From Polluticoccus soli (GTDB taxonomy: Bacteria; Bacteroidota; Bacteroidia; Chitinophagales; Chitinophagaceae): a stretch of DNA of 64,000 nt. The stretch's first letter is position 1, and the number at the start of each line of letters is the position of its first letter. The stretch is taken from assembly GCF_029269745.1 (NCBI RefSeq), contig NZ_JARJHT010000001.1:868001-932000 (forward strand), read 5' to 3'. The notes below the pieces were generated by a model, which was given only the letters and a program-made list of their open reading frames with translations, was not told where the DNA came from and did no database searches. Of this stretch, positions 53,805 to 62,429 are shown in pieces. Position numbers and translations under genes: made by a program.

Positions 53805-56800
53805 TTATAAAGTTCTCTTCACTTCCACTTCTTCGAAACCTTCGATGATGTCGCTCATGCGAATATCGTTGTAGTTCTTGATGCTCAGACCGCACTCGTA
53901 ACCTGCGCTCACTTCTTTCACGTCGTCTTTGAAACGTTTCAGTGATGCCAACTCGCCTGTGTATACTACGATACCATCGCGTACCAGGTTGACCTTTGTA
54001 TTGCGGTTGATCTTTCCATCGAGTACGTAACAACCTGCGATCGTACCCACGCCCGTGATCTTGAACACTTCGCGCACTTCGATATGGCAAACAGTTTTCT
54101 TCTCGATCTTCGGCTCCAACAGACCTTCCATCGCGCTCTTGATCTCTTCGATAGCATCGTAGATGATTGAGTAAGTACGGATCTCGATGTTCTCCTGTTC
54201 TGCCAGCCTTGCAGCTTGCATCGAAGGACGCACCTGGAAACCGATGATGATGGCATCCGAAGCTGTTGCCAGCAATACGTCGCTTTCTGTGATCTGGCCC
54301 ACACCTTTGTGTACCACATTCACTGCTACCTCTTCGGTAGAAAGTTTCTGCAACGAGTCACTCAGGGCTTCTACCGAACCATCGAAGTCACCCTTGATGA
54401 TGATACCCAGTTCCTTGAAGTTACCCAGAGCCAGACGACGACCGATCTCATCGAGCGTGATGTGTTTACGTGTACGGATACCTTGCTCACGCATGATCTG
54501 TGCACGGTGGTTAGCCACTTCTTTTGCTTCGTCTTCGTCTTCGTAAACCTTGAATTTCTCACCAGCTTGCGGAGCGCCATTCAGACCCAGCACCTGTACC
54601 GGTGCAGAAGGACCTGCTTTGTCGACACGTTGGCCGCGTTCGTTGAACATCGCTTTGATCTTACCGTAGTACTGTCCGCACACGATCATGTCGCCTTGTT
54701 CCAGTGTACCGTTTTGTACCAGTATGGTTGCCTGGTAACCGCGGCCTTTATCCAGGGAGGCTTCGATCACGCTACCCGTAGCATCGCGCTCAGGGTTTGC
54801 TTTCAGTTCCAGCAGTTCGGCCTCAAGACCTATCTTTTCGAGCAGCAGGTCTATATTCAGACCTTTCTTCGCAGATATCTCCTGGCTTTGGAATTTACCA
54901 CCCCAGTCTTCAACCAGGATGTTCATGCCCGCCAGCTGTTCTTTTATCTTTTCAGGATTTGCACCTTCTTTATCTATTTTGTTGATCGCAAAGATCATCG
55001 GCAGGCTAGCCGCCTGTGCGTGCGATATAGCTTCTTTCGTCTGAGGCATGATCGCATCGTCGGCCGCTACCACTATCACCGCTACGTCGGCTACCTTGGC
55101 ACCACGTGCACGCATCGCGGTAAACGCTTCGTGACCTGGGGTATCGAGGAAGGTGATCTGCTTGCCAGTGCTGGTAACCACACGGTAAGCGCCTATGTGC
55201 TGGGTGATACCACCCGCCTCACCGGCTACTACATTCGCGCTACGGATATAGTCAAGCAAAGATGTTTTACCGTGATCAACGTGACCCATGATGGTAACGA
55301 TTGGCGCACGAGGTATAAGATCTTCCGGATTGTCCTCTTCCTCCTCTTCTATATCTGCTTCCTGTTCCAGGTTAATGAATTCCACATCGTAACCGAACTC
55401 GCTTGATACAAGCTCGATCACTTCCGCATCAAGGCGTTGGTTGATAGATACCATGATGCCAAGGCTCATACACTTGCTGATAACTTCGGCAAAACTTACA
55501 TCCAGCAGGCTAGCGAGCTCGGCCACCGAGATAAACTCAGTAACCTGTATCACGTTACCCTGTTCAGACTGCTCGGCCGCCATACGCTTTTCAGCCATCT
55601 CATCGCGTTTGTTACGACGGTATTTAGACTTCGAGCTCTTGCCGCGGGTATTACCAGCCAGCTTGGCTTGTGTTTGCCTTATTTTATCCTGTATTGCTTT
55701 AGCGTCGATCTCCTGTTGTTGTGGCGTAGGAGCCGGTTGTCCAAAACGTTGTCCGCCTCTGCGGTCGCCGCCCTGGCCTGGACCACGTTGTCCGCCCTGG
55801 CCACCACCACGCTGGTAACCGCCACCACCCTGACCCGGACGGCCCTGGTAGCCACCGCCACCTTGTCCGCCACGCTGGCCCTGGTAGCCACCGCCACCTT
55901 GTCCTTGTCCGCCGCGCTGGCCCTGGTAGCCGCCGCCACCTTGTCCCTGGCCTTGCCCACCACCCTGACCTTGCTGGTCGGGACGGAATGACTCAGGTTT
56001 CTTTTGTACAGGTATGCGTTTACGATTACGTTTTTCTTTGCTGTCGCCTTTACTCTCAGCTACTGGCAGCTCTATTTTACCAATGATCTTTGGACCTTCC
56101 AGTTTCGGAGCTTTCATCTCGATGTGCTCCGGTTTGTCGTCTTCCACTGGCGCAGCTGGCTGCACTGGTGGTTGAGGAGCAGGCTGTTCAGCCACTGGTG
56201 GTTGGGGTGCAGGCAACGCTGTTTCTTCTTCCTGTTTTTTCGGTGCCTTCTTCTTTTTAGCTTCAGTATCTTCTACTTCTGCCACTGGAGTTGGTGCCGG
56301 CGCAGGAGCTGGCGTTTCTTCAGGCGCTTCTTCTGCTTTTTCTGTCTTCTTCTTAGCTGCACCTTTCTTTGGCCTTGATGAAAGGTTCATTTCATCCAGG
56401 TTGATCTTACCCAGGATGTTTGGTCCTTCCAGCTTTGGCGCTTTTACTTCAATATGTTGTTCAGCCTCTTCCTGTGGCTCAGGTTCGGCAGGCGTTTCTT
56501 TTTTCTCAACAACTACTTTTGGCTTTTCTTCCACCACCGGCGCAGCTTCAGCAACAGGAGCCGCTTCTTCTTCCTTAACCGGTGCAGGTTTCGGCGCTTC
56601 TACCTCTTTCGGCTTTTCAGCTTCTTTTGGCTTTTCTACCTCTTTCGGCTTTTCTTCTTTCTTCTTCTCTACCTTGGGTGCCTCAGGCTCTTCTTTCTTA
56701 GCCTTCAGGTCAAGGTCTTCTTTATTCTTCTTCAGGCTATCCAGCAATGAGCCTTTAGGTAAAGCTATCTCTTCGCTCTTGCGTTTGGCTGCTTTGTCTT

Positions 56801-56972
56801 GCGCAAATTCAGCCTGCAAAGCGTCGTACATTACCTCAGTGAGCTTTGTATTCGGATTACTTGCGTTGATCTCAAAGCCCTTACTTGTAAGAAACTCCAC
56901 GAGAGTCTCCTTACCGATGTTAAATTCTTTGGCTGCCGCCAGTAATCTTGGTGTTTTTGTTGCTGTTGCCAT
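53805..56972 (-). CDS. infB: Translation initiation factor IF-2
   Basis: A 1055-residue IF-2. The N-terminal IF2_N-like part ([19 protein letters not shown]) is followed by a long acidic/Lys/Pro-rich stretch (about residues 80-330). A Gly/Gln/Arg-rich low-complexity block follows (about residues 330-410). The G domain has [31 protein letters not shown] and [11 protein letters not shown]. Domains II-IV follow ([20 protein letters not shown]). It places fMet-tRNA on the 30S subunit. The Gly-rich block contains RGG-type units and is coded by imperfect tandem repeats at about 55.76-55.98 kb, a region likely to vary between strains. Confidence 0.98.
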   Translation of the reverse strand: MATATKTPRLLAAAKEFNIGKETLVEFLTSKGFEINASNPNTKLTEVMYDALQAEFAQDKAAKRKSEEIALPKGSLLDSLKKNKEDLDLKAKKEEPEAPKVEKKKEEKPKEVEKPKEAEKPKEVEAPKPAPVKEEEAAPVAEAAPVVEEKPKVVVEKKETPAEPEPQEEAEQHIEVKAPKLEGPNILGKINLDEMNLSSRPKKGAAKKKTEKAEEAPEETPAPAPAPTPVAEVEDTEAKKKKAPKKQEEETALPAPQPPVAEQPAPQPPVQPAAPVEDDKPEHIEMKAPKLEGPKIIGKIELPVAESKGDSKEKRNRKRIPVQKKPESFRPDQQGQGGGQGQGQGGGGYQGQRGGQGQGGGGYQGQRGGQGGGGYQGRPGQGGGGYQRGGGQGGQRGPGQGGDRRGGQRFGQPAPTPQQQEIDAKAIQDKIRQTQAKLAGNTRGKSSKSKYRRNKRDEMAEKRMAAEQSEQGNVIQVTEFISVAELASLLDVSFAEVISKCMSLGIMVSINQRLDAEVIELVSSEFGYDVEFINLEQEADIEEEEEDNPEDLIPRAPIVTIMGHVDHGKTSLLDYIRSANVVAGEAGGITQHIGAYRVVTSTGKQITFLDTPGHEAFTAMRARGAKVADVAVIVVAADDAIMPQTKEAISHAQAASLPMIFAINKIDKEGANPEKIKEQLAGMNILVEDWGGKFQSQEISAKKGLNIDLLLEKIGLEAELLELKANPERDATGSVIEASLDKGRGYQATILVQNGTLEQGDMIVCGQYYGKIKAMFNERGQRVDKAGPSAPVQVLGLNGAPQAGEKFKVYEDEDEAKEVANHRAQIMREQGIRTRKHITLDEIGRRLALGNFKELGIIIKGDFDGSVEALSDSLQKLSTEEVAVNVVHKGVGQITESDVLLATASDAIIIGFQVRPSMQAARLAEQENIEIRTYSIIYDAIEEIKSAMEGLLEPKIEKKTVCHIEVREVFKITGVGTIAGCYVLDGKINRNTKVNLVRDGIVVYTGELASLKRFKDDVKEVSAGYECGLSIKNYNDIRMSDIIEGFEEVEVKRTL
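55760..55975 (-). repeat. Imperfect tandem repeats coding the RGG/Gly-rich block of IF-2
   Basis: Units of about 36 nt with the plus-strand core CTGGCCCTGGTAGCC(A/G)CC recur four or more times, coding [13 protein letters not shown]-like segments. Repeats of this length inside a reading frame expand or contract in steps that keep the frame. Confidence 0.65.
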
Positions 56973-57110
56973 TCGTTGTTTTAACTCAAATAATATTCGC
57001 TAAAATCTACTTCTAAAAGCCTTTTTCCGAGCTCACAAACCTACGTTTTTTTCGCTGATAAAGCCTTAATCCAAGCTATTCTTTAGCCTTGTTTGTCCTG
57101 CACTCAGCAG

Positions 57111-58364
57111 TTATTCAGACTCATTCTGAAACTCTGCCTGCAGTACCTTCTGCACGTCACGTATTGTTTCTTCTTCAAGATCTGTACGGCGAACCAGCTC
57201 TTCAACCGACAGTTCCAGAACACTCAGTGCAGTATCGCAACCGATCTTCTTGAACTCATCAATTATCCAGCCTTCGATCTCATCTGAGAATTCGTCCAGA
57301 TCGATATCATATTCAACTTCTTGTTCCTGTACATCGCGGTAAACGTCAATGCTAAAGCTGGTAAGTTCTTGTGCCAGTTTGATGTTGACACCTTTTTTAC
57401 CAATAGCCAGTGACACCTGGTCAGGATCAAGGTATACGTCAGCATGTGCACCTTCATTATCCATATCCATGCGGTTGATGCGCGCAGGGGTCAGTGAACG
57501 TTGTATCAGCAGCTGCTGGTTGGCAGTGAAGTTGATAATGTCAATATTCTCGTTGCGAAGCTCACGAACGATACCGTGGATACGGCTACCTTTCATACCT
57601 ACGCAAGCGCCCACCGGATCGATACGGTCGTCGTAGCTTTCTACAGCCACTTTTGCACGCTCACCCGGTTCGCGAACGATCTTACGGATAACGATAAGAC
57701 CATCCATGATTTCTGGCACTTCGATCTCCAGCAGTTTTTCCAGGAAAGAAGGATGGGTACGGCTCAATACGATGATCGGTGTATTGTTACGCATCTCCAC
57801 TTTCTTTACCACTGCGCGTACCGATTCGCCTTTTTTGAAGAAGTCGGTAGGTATCTGTTCTGACTTAGGCAGGATCAGTTCGTTGCCTTCGTCATCCAGC
57901 AGCAGTATTTCTTTTTTCCATATTTGGTATACCTCGCCGCTGATGATCTCACCAATACGGTCGGCATATTTTTTCAGCAGGTTGTTCTTTTTCAGGTCAC
58001 CGATACGGGCAGCCAGTGTTTGCTTGGCGGCCAATATAGCGCGACGACCGAAGTCACGTACATCCATCTCCTCATACACCTCTTCGCCAACGCTATAGTC
58101 AGGTTCAATTTTTACTGCCTCTGACAATGGTATCTGCAGGTTCTCGTCTTCAATATTCTCATCTTCCACGATCTCGCGGCGACGGAATATCTCAAGGTCA
58201 CCTGTCTGGTCGTTTACGATAACGTCGAAGTTTTCGTCAGTTCCGTACTTTTTACGGAGTAAGGTTTTGAATACGTCTTCAATAACCTTCATCAAGGTGG
58301 GCCGGTCAATATTCTCGGCGTCTTTAAACTCCTGGAACGAATCAATAAGATTGATACTTGACAT
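57111..58364 (-). CDS. nusA: Transcription termination/antitermination factor NusA
   Basis: A 417-residue NusA. The N-terminal polymerase-binding domain is followed by the S1 domain (GEIISGEVYQIWKKEILLLD) and tandem KH domains (IDPVGACVGMKGSRIHGIVREL; DPDQVSLAIGKKGVNIKLA). It ends in a short HhH-like helix region (LVRRTDLEEETIRDVQKVL). NusA promotes pausing and hairpin termination. It lies between rimP (47 nt upstream) and infB in the standard order. A leader terminator upstream of rimP makes self-control through NusA plausible. Confidence 0.97.
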   Translation of the reverse strand: MSSINLIDSFQEFKDAENIDRPTLMKVIEDVFKTLLRKKYGTDENFDVIVNDQTGDLEIFRRREIVEDENIEDENLQIPLSEAVKIEPDYSVGEEVYEEMDVRDFGRRAILAAKQTLAARIGDLKKNNLLKKYADRIGEIISGEVYQIWKKEILLLDDEGNELILPKSEQIPTDFFKKGESVRAVVKKVEMRNNTPIIVLSRTHPSFLEKLLEIEVPEIMDGLIVIRKIVREPGERAKVAVESYDDRIDPVGACVGMKGSRIHGIVRELRNENIDIINFTANQQLLIQRSLTPARINRMDMDNEGAHADVYLDPDQVSLAIGKKGVNIKLAQELTSFSIDVYRDVQEQEVEYDIDLDEFSDEIEGWIIDEFKKIGCDTALSVLELSVEELVRRTDLEEETIRDVQKVLQAEFQNESE

Positions 58365-58411
58365 GGTTCTTCGCTTTTATGCCCCCTGCCAGCCATGGCC
58401 GGGATTTTAGA

Positions 58412-58867
58412 TTAAAAAATTACTTGAACTACTGTTTTCTTTATTGTTGCAAATGGTATTTCCACCATTTGGATCTCTTTTTTCTTGCCCACTTTCACTT
58501 CGAGCAAGATCTTGTCTTCCCGTACTTCCTTCAGCACCCCCAGTTGATCGGCGCCTTCAACAGGCGTAACCAGCAAGGTGCGACCAATGTTCTTTTTATA
58601 TTGCCTTTCCTGCAAAAGTGGCTCGTCAACACCCGGGCTGGATACTTCGAGCGAAAAATCACCGTCAGGGAACATTTGCTGCTCCTCTATTATGTGGTAC
58701 AATTTGCGGTTTATTTCGGCACTTTTGCTGATCGAAAGGCCACTATCTGAGTCGAGGTAAAGTTTGATATTATTTATCGGCTTAATCTTTATATTAATGA
58801 TAAACATATCGCTACCTTCCAAAAGTGGTTCGGTCAGTTGCCTGATCTTGTCAATTATTTCACTCAT
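58412..58867 (-). CDS. rimP: Ribosome maturation factor RimP
   Basis: A 151-residue RimP. The N-terminal domain has NIKLYLDSDSGLSISKSAEINRKLY and DGDFSLEVSSPGVDEPLL, the family signature; the C-terminal part is an Sm-like barrel. RimP helps assemble the 30S subunit. First gene of rimP-nusA-infB. The leader between the promoter and the ATG is made up almost wholly of a terminator-like hairpin. Confidence 0.96.
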   Translation of the reverse strand: MSEIIDKIRQLTEPLLEGSDMFIINIKIKPINNIKLYLDSDSGLSISKSAEINRKLYHIIEEQQMFPDGDFSLEVSSPGVDEPLLQERQYKKNIGRTLLVTPVEGADQLGVLKEVREDKILLEVKVGKKKEIQMVEIPFATIKKTVVQVIF

Positions 58868-58872
58868 AGATA

Positions 58873-58900
58873 AAAAACAAGGGGACTATCGAGTCCCCTT
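58873..58900 (-). terminator. Terminator-like hairpin in the rimP-nusA-infB leader
   Basis: On the minus strand AAGGGGACT pairs perfectly with AGTCCCCTT around a 4-nt loop, then GTTTTTTATC, ending 5 nt before the rimP ATG. There is no gene upstream on this strand to terminate: the next upstream gene is divergent. I infer an attenuator, possibly NusA-responsive. Confidence 0.7.
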
Positions 58901-58920
58901 CTTTCTGTTTATTTCCAGTG

Positions 58921-58952
58921 CAAATATAGGATTTCCCTTCTTTCCAGCCAAA
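58921..58952 (-). promoter_or_regulatory. Promoter of rimP-nusA-infB
   Basis: TTTG (58952-58949), 20 bp, then TATATTTG (58928-58921) on the minus strand, matching the Bacteroidota consensus apart from one extra spacer base. The leader would be about 45-50 nt and would contain the terminator-like hairpin. Confidence 0.75.
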
Positions 58953-59005
58953 ATTCAGCAAAACATAATTATAATTTCATTAACGGGTACCAATAACCGA
59001 TTTAG

Positions 59006-59013
59006 TACCTTTG
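59006..59013 (+). promoter_or_regulatory. -7 element before the DUF4834 gene
   Basis: TACCTTTG, exact TAnnTTTG, ends 8 nt before the ATG at 59022. No -33 TTTG. It supports the downstream start for this gene. Confidence 0.5.
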
Positions 59014-59021
59014 ACCCCACT

Positions 59022-59255
59022 ATGATATTTAGGTTCATCTTCTGGTCTATCATTATCTCGCTGGTACTTCGATTTGTAATGCGGTTCCTGTTCCCCGTCA
59101 TAGTTACAAAAGCAGCTAACGACAAACTGGCGCAGCTGCAAAAGCAAATGGAAGACATGCAACGCCAGGCTAATGCTAACGCCCAGCCAAAGCAGGCATC
59201 TAAAGCGCCTAAACAGGTAGATGGCGATTATATAGAATATGAGGAAGTGAAATAA
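59022..59255 (+). CDS. DUF4834-like small membrane protein
   Basis: A 77-residue protein starting MIFRFIFWSIIISLVLRFVMRFLFPV, one membrane segment. A helical Gln-rich stretch (KLAQLQKQMEDMQRQANANAQPK) follows, and the end is acidic (GDYIEYEEVK). Size, N-terminal helix and the position next to rimP fit DUF4834 of Bacteroidota. A much longer frame upstream is open but not coding-like; the start is set by the membrane helix and the -7 element just before it. The function is unknown. Confidence 0.7.
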   Translation: MIFRFIFWSIIISLVLRFVMRFLFPVIVTKAANDKLAQLQKQMEDMQRQANANAQPKQASKAPKQVDGDYIEYEEVK

Positions 59256-59285
59256 CACATTAACACATACATATCAACTTAACTC

Positions 59286-59311
59286 AAAGCACCGGATATC
59301 CGGTGCTTTTT
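59286..59311 (+). terminator. Terminator after the DUF4834 gene
   Basis: AAAGCACCGGATATCCGGTGCTTTTTT: a perfect palindromic stem with a T-run, 30 nt past the stop. Confidence 0.9.
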
Positions 59312-59412
59312 TATTCTAATTTAAGTTGGCATGCATTAACACATCAGTTGCATCTATTTTTTATAACATTTGAAAAAGTGTCTATATTTTTGATCAACTA
59401 AACTTCCTTCTC

Positions 59413-59928
59413 ATGAAAAAATCAGTATTGCTAATTCTGCTTTTACCCTTAGCAGGTTTGGCGAGGTCACAGACCATCGGTCCTTCTATTATAAACGCCG
59501 CCGGGGATGCCACCATCATTGGCAGCGACGTTCATGAATGGTCAGTTGGCGAAATGACGCTTGTGAATAGTTTCGTGTCCTCCAACCTGGTAGTAACACA
59601 AGGCGTGCTGCAACCTGCACCTTTCGCTACCGGCATTGACAAGGTGGACGCATCCATACAACAGTTGCTCGTGTACCCCAATCCTACCCACGATGTCCTG
59701 ACCCTGGAGCCACAATTCCAAAACGGAGGCCAGCTTCAATATACCCTTGCTGACGCCTCAGGGAAAAGCATTCTCCGTGGAACCTTTACTCTAAAAACCG
59801 GCAACGAAAAACAGGAGCTTGATCTTCATTCGCTGGCAGCCGGCCACTATGTTCTTAGTGTCAGCTTCCAGGCTCCGGCCAATAGTACAGATCATAGATC
59901 GAGCTTCAAAATAGAAAAGCTCCATTAA
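59413..59928 (+). CDS. Small T9SS-sorted secreted protein
   Basis: A 171-residue protein. Signal peptide MKKSVLLILLLPLAGLARSQ, then about 60 residues (IGPSIINAAGDATIIGSD; HEWSVGEMTLVNSF). A type A sorting domain fills the rest (LLVYPNPTHDVLTLEPQF to LDLHSLAAGHYVLSVS). This short form, a brief N-terminal module before the sorting domain, is very common in Chitinophagaceae. It should be a client of the porU/porV pathway at 19-24 kb. The next gene begins 43 nt later. Confidence 0.85.
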   Translation: MKKSVLLILLLPLAGLARSQTIGPSIINAAGDATIIGSDVHEWSVGEMTLVNSFVSSNLVVTQGVLQPAPFATGIDKVDASIQQLLVYPNPTHDVLTLEPQFQNGGQLQYTLADASGKSILRGTFTLKTGNEKQELDLHSLAAGHYVLSVSFQAPANSTDHRSSFKIEKLH

Positions 59929-59971
59929 ACCTGATTAATGAAAACATTTACTCACCATCAAGACAAATTTT

Positions 59972-61468
59972 ATGAAAAAAAACACCGTATTTATTATTGC
60001 TTTTTTTGCAATAATGCTTTTTCAAAGCAGTTCGGTTGCACAGCCGCCAATGAAATTCAATTACCAGGGAATAGCCCGGAATGCCTCCGGTGGCGCAATT
60101 GCCAATCAGACATTGGGTTTGCGCATCAGCATACTTGATTCCAATGCTACGGGCCCGGTATTGTATAGCGAAACACATACACCAATGACCAACGCTTTCG
60201 GGTTATATACCGTTGCCATTGGAGGTGGTACGATCGCCAGCGGCGATATCAACACCATCCCCTGGGATAAAGCCGATAAATACATAAAAATAGAAATGGA
60301 CCCCGCGGGCGGTACCACCTATACCGACCTGGGCACAAAACAACTGCTAAGCGTACCTTTTGCCGCCTACGCAAGCCATGCCGCATTGATGCTTCCCTAT
60401 TACGACAGCATGTCGAATGCAGGCTCCTTGTTTGCCATTCAGAACAATGATGCGGGGCCCGCTATTGAAGGGATCAATAACAGCACTGCAGCCAATGCTT
60501 TCGCAGTAAGGGGTGTTGTTAACAGCACTTCACCCGGTGGATTTTCAAGTGCAGTAAGAGGCATTAACAATGGCACCGGCGGTCTCGGCATTGGCGTGTA
60601 TGGGTCGCAGGCAGGTAGCGGCTGGGGCGTGTACGGAACAACCCCCGACGGGGCGGGCGTTTACGGTAACGCCACCAACGCCGGGTTCGGGGTATTTGGT
60701 AATTCTAGTTCCGGTACAGGGGTCTGGGGCACGAGCACTTCGGGCACTGCCGGCAGGTTCGAAAGCTTCAGTAGCAGCAACGCTTCTGACGTGTTGCAAG
60801 TGAATACCACCGCAGATGCAAATGGCATAAATTCAACTACTGTTTCGGGCTCTTCCAAAGCAGCCATTCGGGGTGTAACTACCGGCACCAACGGCAACGC
60901 GGTTATAGGAGAATCAAATAACGGCGCGTCCGCATATGGCATCTGGGGCATTTCGAGCAGTGGGTATGCCGGTGTTTTCTCAGGCAAAGTGATAGTGAGT
61001 GGCTTGCTTTCAAAAGGTGGTGGTTCGTTCCAAATAGATCACCCCATGGATCCGGCAAATAAATACCTCTTCCACAGCTTTGTGGAAAGCCCCGATATGA
61101 TGAATGTGTATAACGGGAATATCACTACCGATGCCAATGGTGTCGCCGTGGTTAGTCTACCTGCTTATTTTGAAGTAGAGAATATAGATTTCAAATACCA
61201 GCTAACCGTTATCGGGCAGTTTGCACAGGCTATCATATCAAAAGAGGTGGCAGGCAACAAGTTTGAAGTAAAAACAGACAAACCTAATGTCAAAGTCAGC
61301 TGGCAGGTAACTGGTGTCCGCAATGACAAATTCGCGCAAAAAAACCGCATTGTAGCAGAAGTGGAAAAAGCGCCGAATGAAAAAGGTTTTTACCTGCATC
61401 CCGAACTTTATAACCTGCCTTTCGAGCGGTCAATACCGTTTAGCCGCGTAGCATCAGGCAAAGAATAA
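59972..61468 (+). CDS. Secreted GVYG-repeat protein with conserved C-terminal module
   Basis: A 498-residue protein with a signal peptide ending SSSVAQ. Residues 25-140 form a domain that starts PMKFNYQGIARNASG, common in Bacteroidota surface proteins. Residues 170-330 hold short repeats of the form G-x-GVYG / GVFG / GVWG, a shape that suggests a beta-helix like phage tail fibres. From about residue 350 a widespread module begins (SFQIDHPMDPANKYLFHSFVES) and runs through GQFAQAIISKEV and VKVSWQVTGVRND. No sorting domain is seen. Likely a secreted fibre-like surface protein; the export route is uncertain. Confidence 0.75.
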   Translation: MKKNTVFIIAFFAIMLFQSSSVAQPPMKFNYQGIARNASGGAIANQTLGLRISILDSNATGPVLYSETHTPMTNAFGLYTVAIGGGTIASGDINTIPWDKADKYIKIEMDPAGGTTYTDLGTKQLLSVPFAAYASHAALMLPYYDSMSNAGSLFAIQNNDAGPAIEGINNSTAANAFAVRGVVNSTSPGGFSSAVRGINNGTGGLGIGVYGSQAGSGWGVYGTTPDGAGVYGNATNAGFGVFGNSSSGTGVWGTSTSGTAGRFESFSSSNASDVLQVNTTADANGINSTTVSGSSKAAIRGVTTGTNGNAVIGESNNGASAYGIWGISSSGYAGVFSGKVIVSGLLSKGGGSFQIDHPMDPANKYLFHSFVESPDMMNVYNGNITTDANGVAVVSLPAYFEVENIDFKYQLTVIGQFAQAIISKEVAGNKFEVKTDKPNVKVSWQVTGVRNDKFAQKNRIVAEVEKAPNEKGFYLHPELYNLPFERSIPFSRVASGKE

Positions 61469-61482
61469 TAATACAACTTCAT

Positions 61483-61516
61483 AAAAAAAGGGGGGTGCAT
61501 CACTCCCCTTTTTTTA
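61483..61516. terminator. Bidirectional terminator between the GVYG-repeat gene and the HAD gene
   Basis: AAAAAAAGGGGGGTG pairs with CACTCCCCTTTTTTT (one G-T pair). The stem contains the stop codon of the HAD gene. Confidence 0.85.
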
Positions 61517-62138
61517 TGTCTTTGCGCAGAAAAATAGTGTCTTCAATGGTCATGCCTTTCTCCAGCCAGATGGTTTGGATACCCAGGGCTTTGGCACCTT
61601 CTATATGCTGCGGACTGTCGTCTATAAATAAAGTATGTTCCGGCTTGAAGCCAGTATCGTCAAGGATCATCTGGAATACTTCCTCCGACGGCTTGCGCAC
61701 ACCTATGCGGTGCGACAGGTAGACCTTATCGAAAAACACACCGATGTTGGGTATACCGTGGCTCCGCATCAATATCTCATTAAAAGCTTCTTCATGTATC
61801 TCGTTTGTATTACTAAGCAACACCAGGTCGTAATGCAGACGAAGTTGTTGCAGCAACTGCAGCCTGCGTAGCGGGAAGTCGAGCAGCATGGCATTCCAGG
61901 CGGCACATATATCTTCTTCGCCCATATCGCAGTGCTTTTTCAGCGCATCGATGAATTCGTCTTTGCCGATACGGCCTGTCTCAAAATCGTCGAACACAGG
62001 GGTTTGACGCAGTTGAGAGTATATTTCACCGAAATCGGTAATGCCTCCCGAAACAAATGCTTTTTCGGTAAGGTTGTAATCTAAGTTGAGCAGGACGCCG
62101 CCGAGATCGAAAATGATGTGCTTAATGCCTTGGATCAT
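61500..62138 (-). CDS. HAD-family phosphatase
   Basis: A 212-residue HAD-IA hydrolase. Motif I HIIFDLGGVLLNLD has the nucleophile Asp; the second Asp of the DxD pair is replaced by Gly, as in several family members. Motif II is LVLLSNTNEIHEE, motif III has the Lys in GVRKPSEEVF, and motif IV is TLFIDDSPQHIEGA. The substrate is unknown; nearest family members dephosphorylate small sugar or nucleotide phosphates. Single gene, divergent from the tRNA. Confidence 0.88.
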   Translation of the reverse strand: MIQGIKHIIFDLGGVLLNLDYNLTEKAFVSGGITDFGEIYSQLRQTPVFDDFETGRIGKDEFIDALKKHCDMGEEDICAAWNAMLLDFPLRRLQLLQQLRLHYDLVLLSNTNEIHEEAFNEILMRSHGIPNIGVFFDKVYLSHRIGVRKPSEEVFQMILDDTGFKPEHTLFIDDSPQHIEGAKALGIQTIWLEKGMTIEDTIFLRKDIKKGE

Positions 62139-62215
62139 TTTACAAAAATAACGGCTGAAGTTTTTCCGTTTTTCAGAAAATCCAATACCTTTGCCATCCT
62201 TCGGCTTTATAGCCC

Positions 62216-62289
62216 GGTCCTATAGCTCAGTTGGTTAGAGCATCTGACTCATAATCAGAGGGTCCATGGTTCAAGTCCATGTGGGACCA
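62216..62289 (+). tRNA. tRNA with CAT anticodon, Met or lysidine-Ile
   Basis: Acceptor GGTCCTA/TGGGACC with discriminator A. The D-arm is TAGCTCAGTTGGTTAGAGC, the anticodon stem TCTGA/TCAGA with loop CTCATAA (CAT), and the T-arm GGTTCAAGTCC. CCA is not encoded. It is not an initiator type (the 1-72 pair is G-C and the anticodon stem lacks three G-C pairs). The choice between elongator Met and Ile2 cannot be made by eye. It is the probable insertion site of the element that follows. Confidence 0.93.
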
Positions 62290-62429
62290 CAGAATAAAAA
62301 CGAAAAGCCTTGATAGCATTGACTTTCAGGGCTTTTTTATTTCTGGCACTTTCGTTGAATAGTGGTCAGAAGAAGCCATTTTCTCTATGGCACTTGTAAA
62401 TAGCTTGTAACAAGTTCGCGTCAGCAGCC

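Noticed and set aside
54216-55406. 396-codon plus-strand frame opposite infB
   Set aside because: It lies wholly opposite the certain IF-2 G domain; the His/Phe/Val-rich translation is typical of an antisense shadow.
58764-59021. N-terminal extension of the DUF4834 frame
   Set aside because: It crosses the rimP promoter and leader hairpin and has no conserved sequence; the membrane helix at 59022 and the -7 element fix the start.
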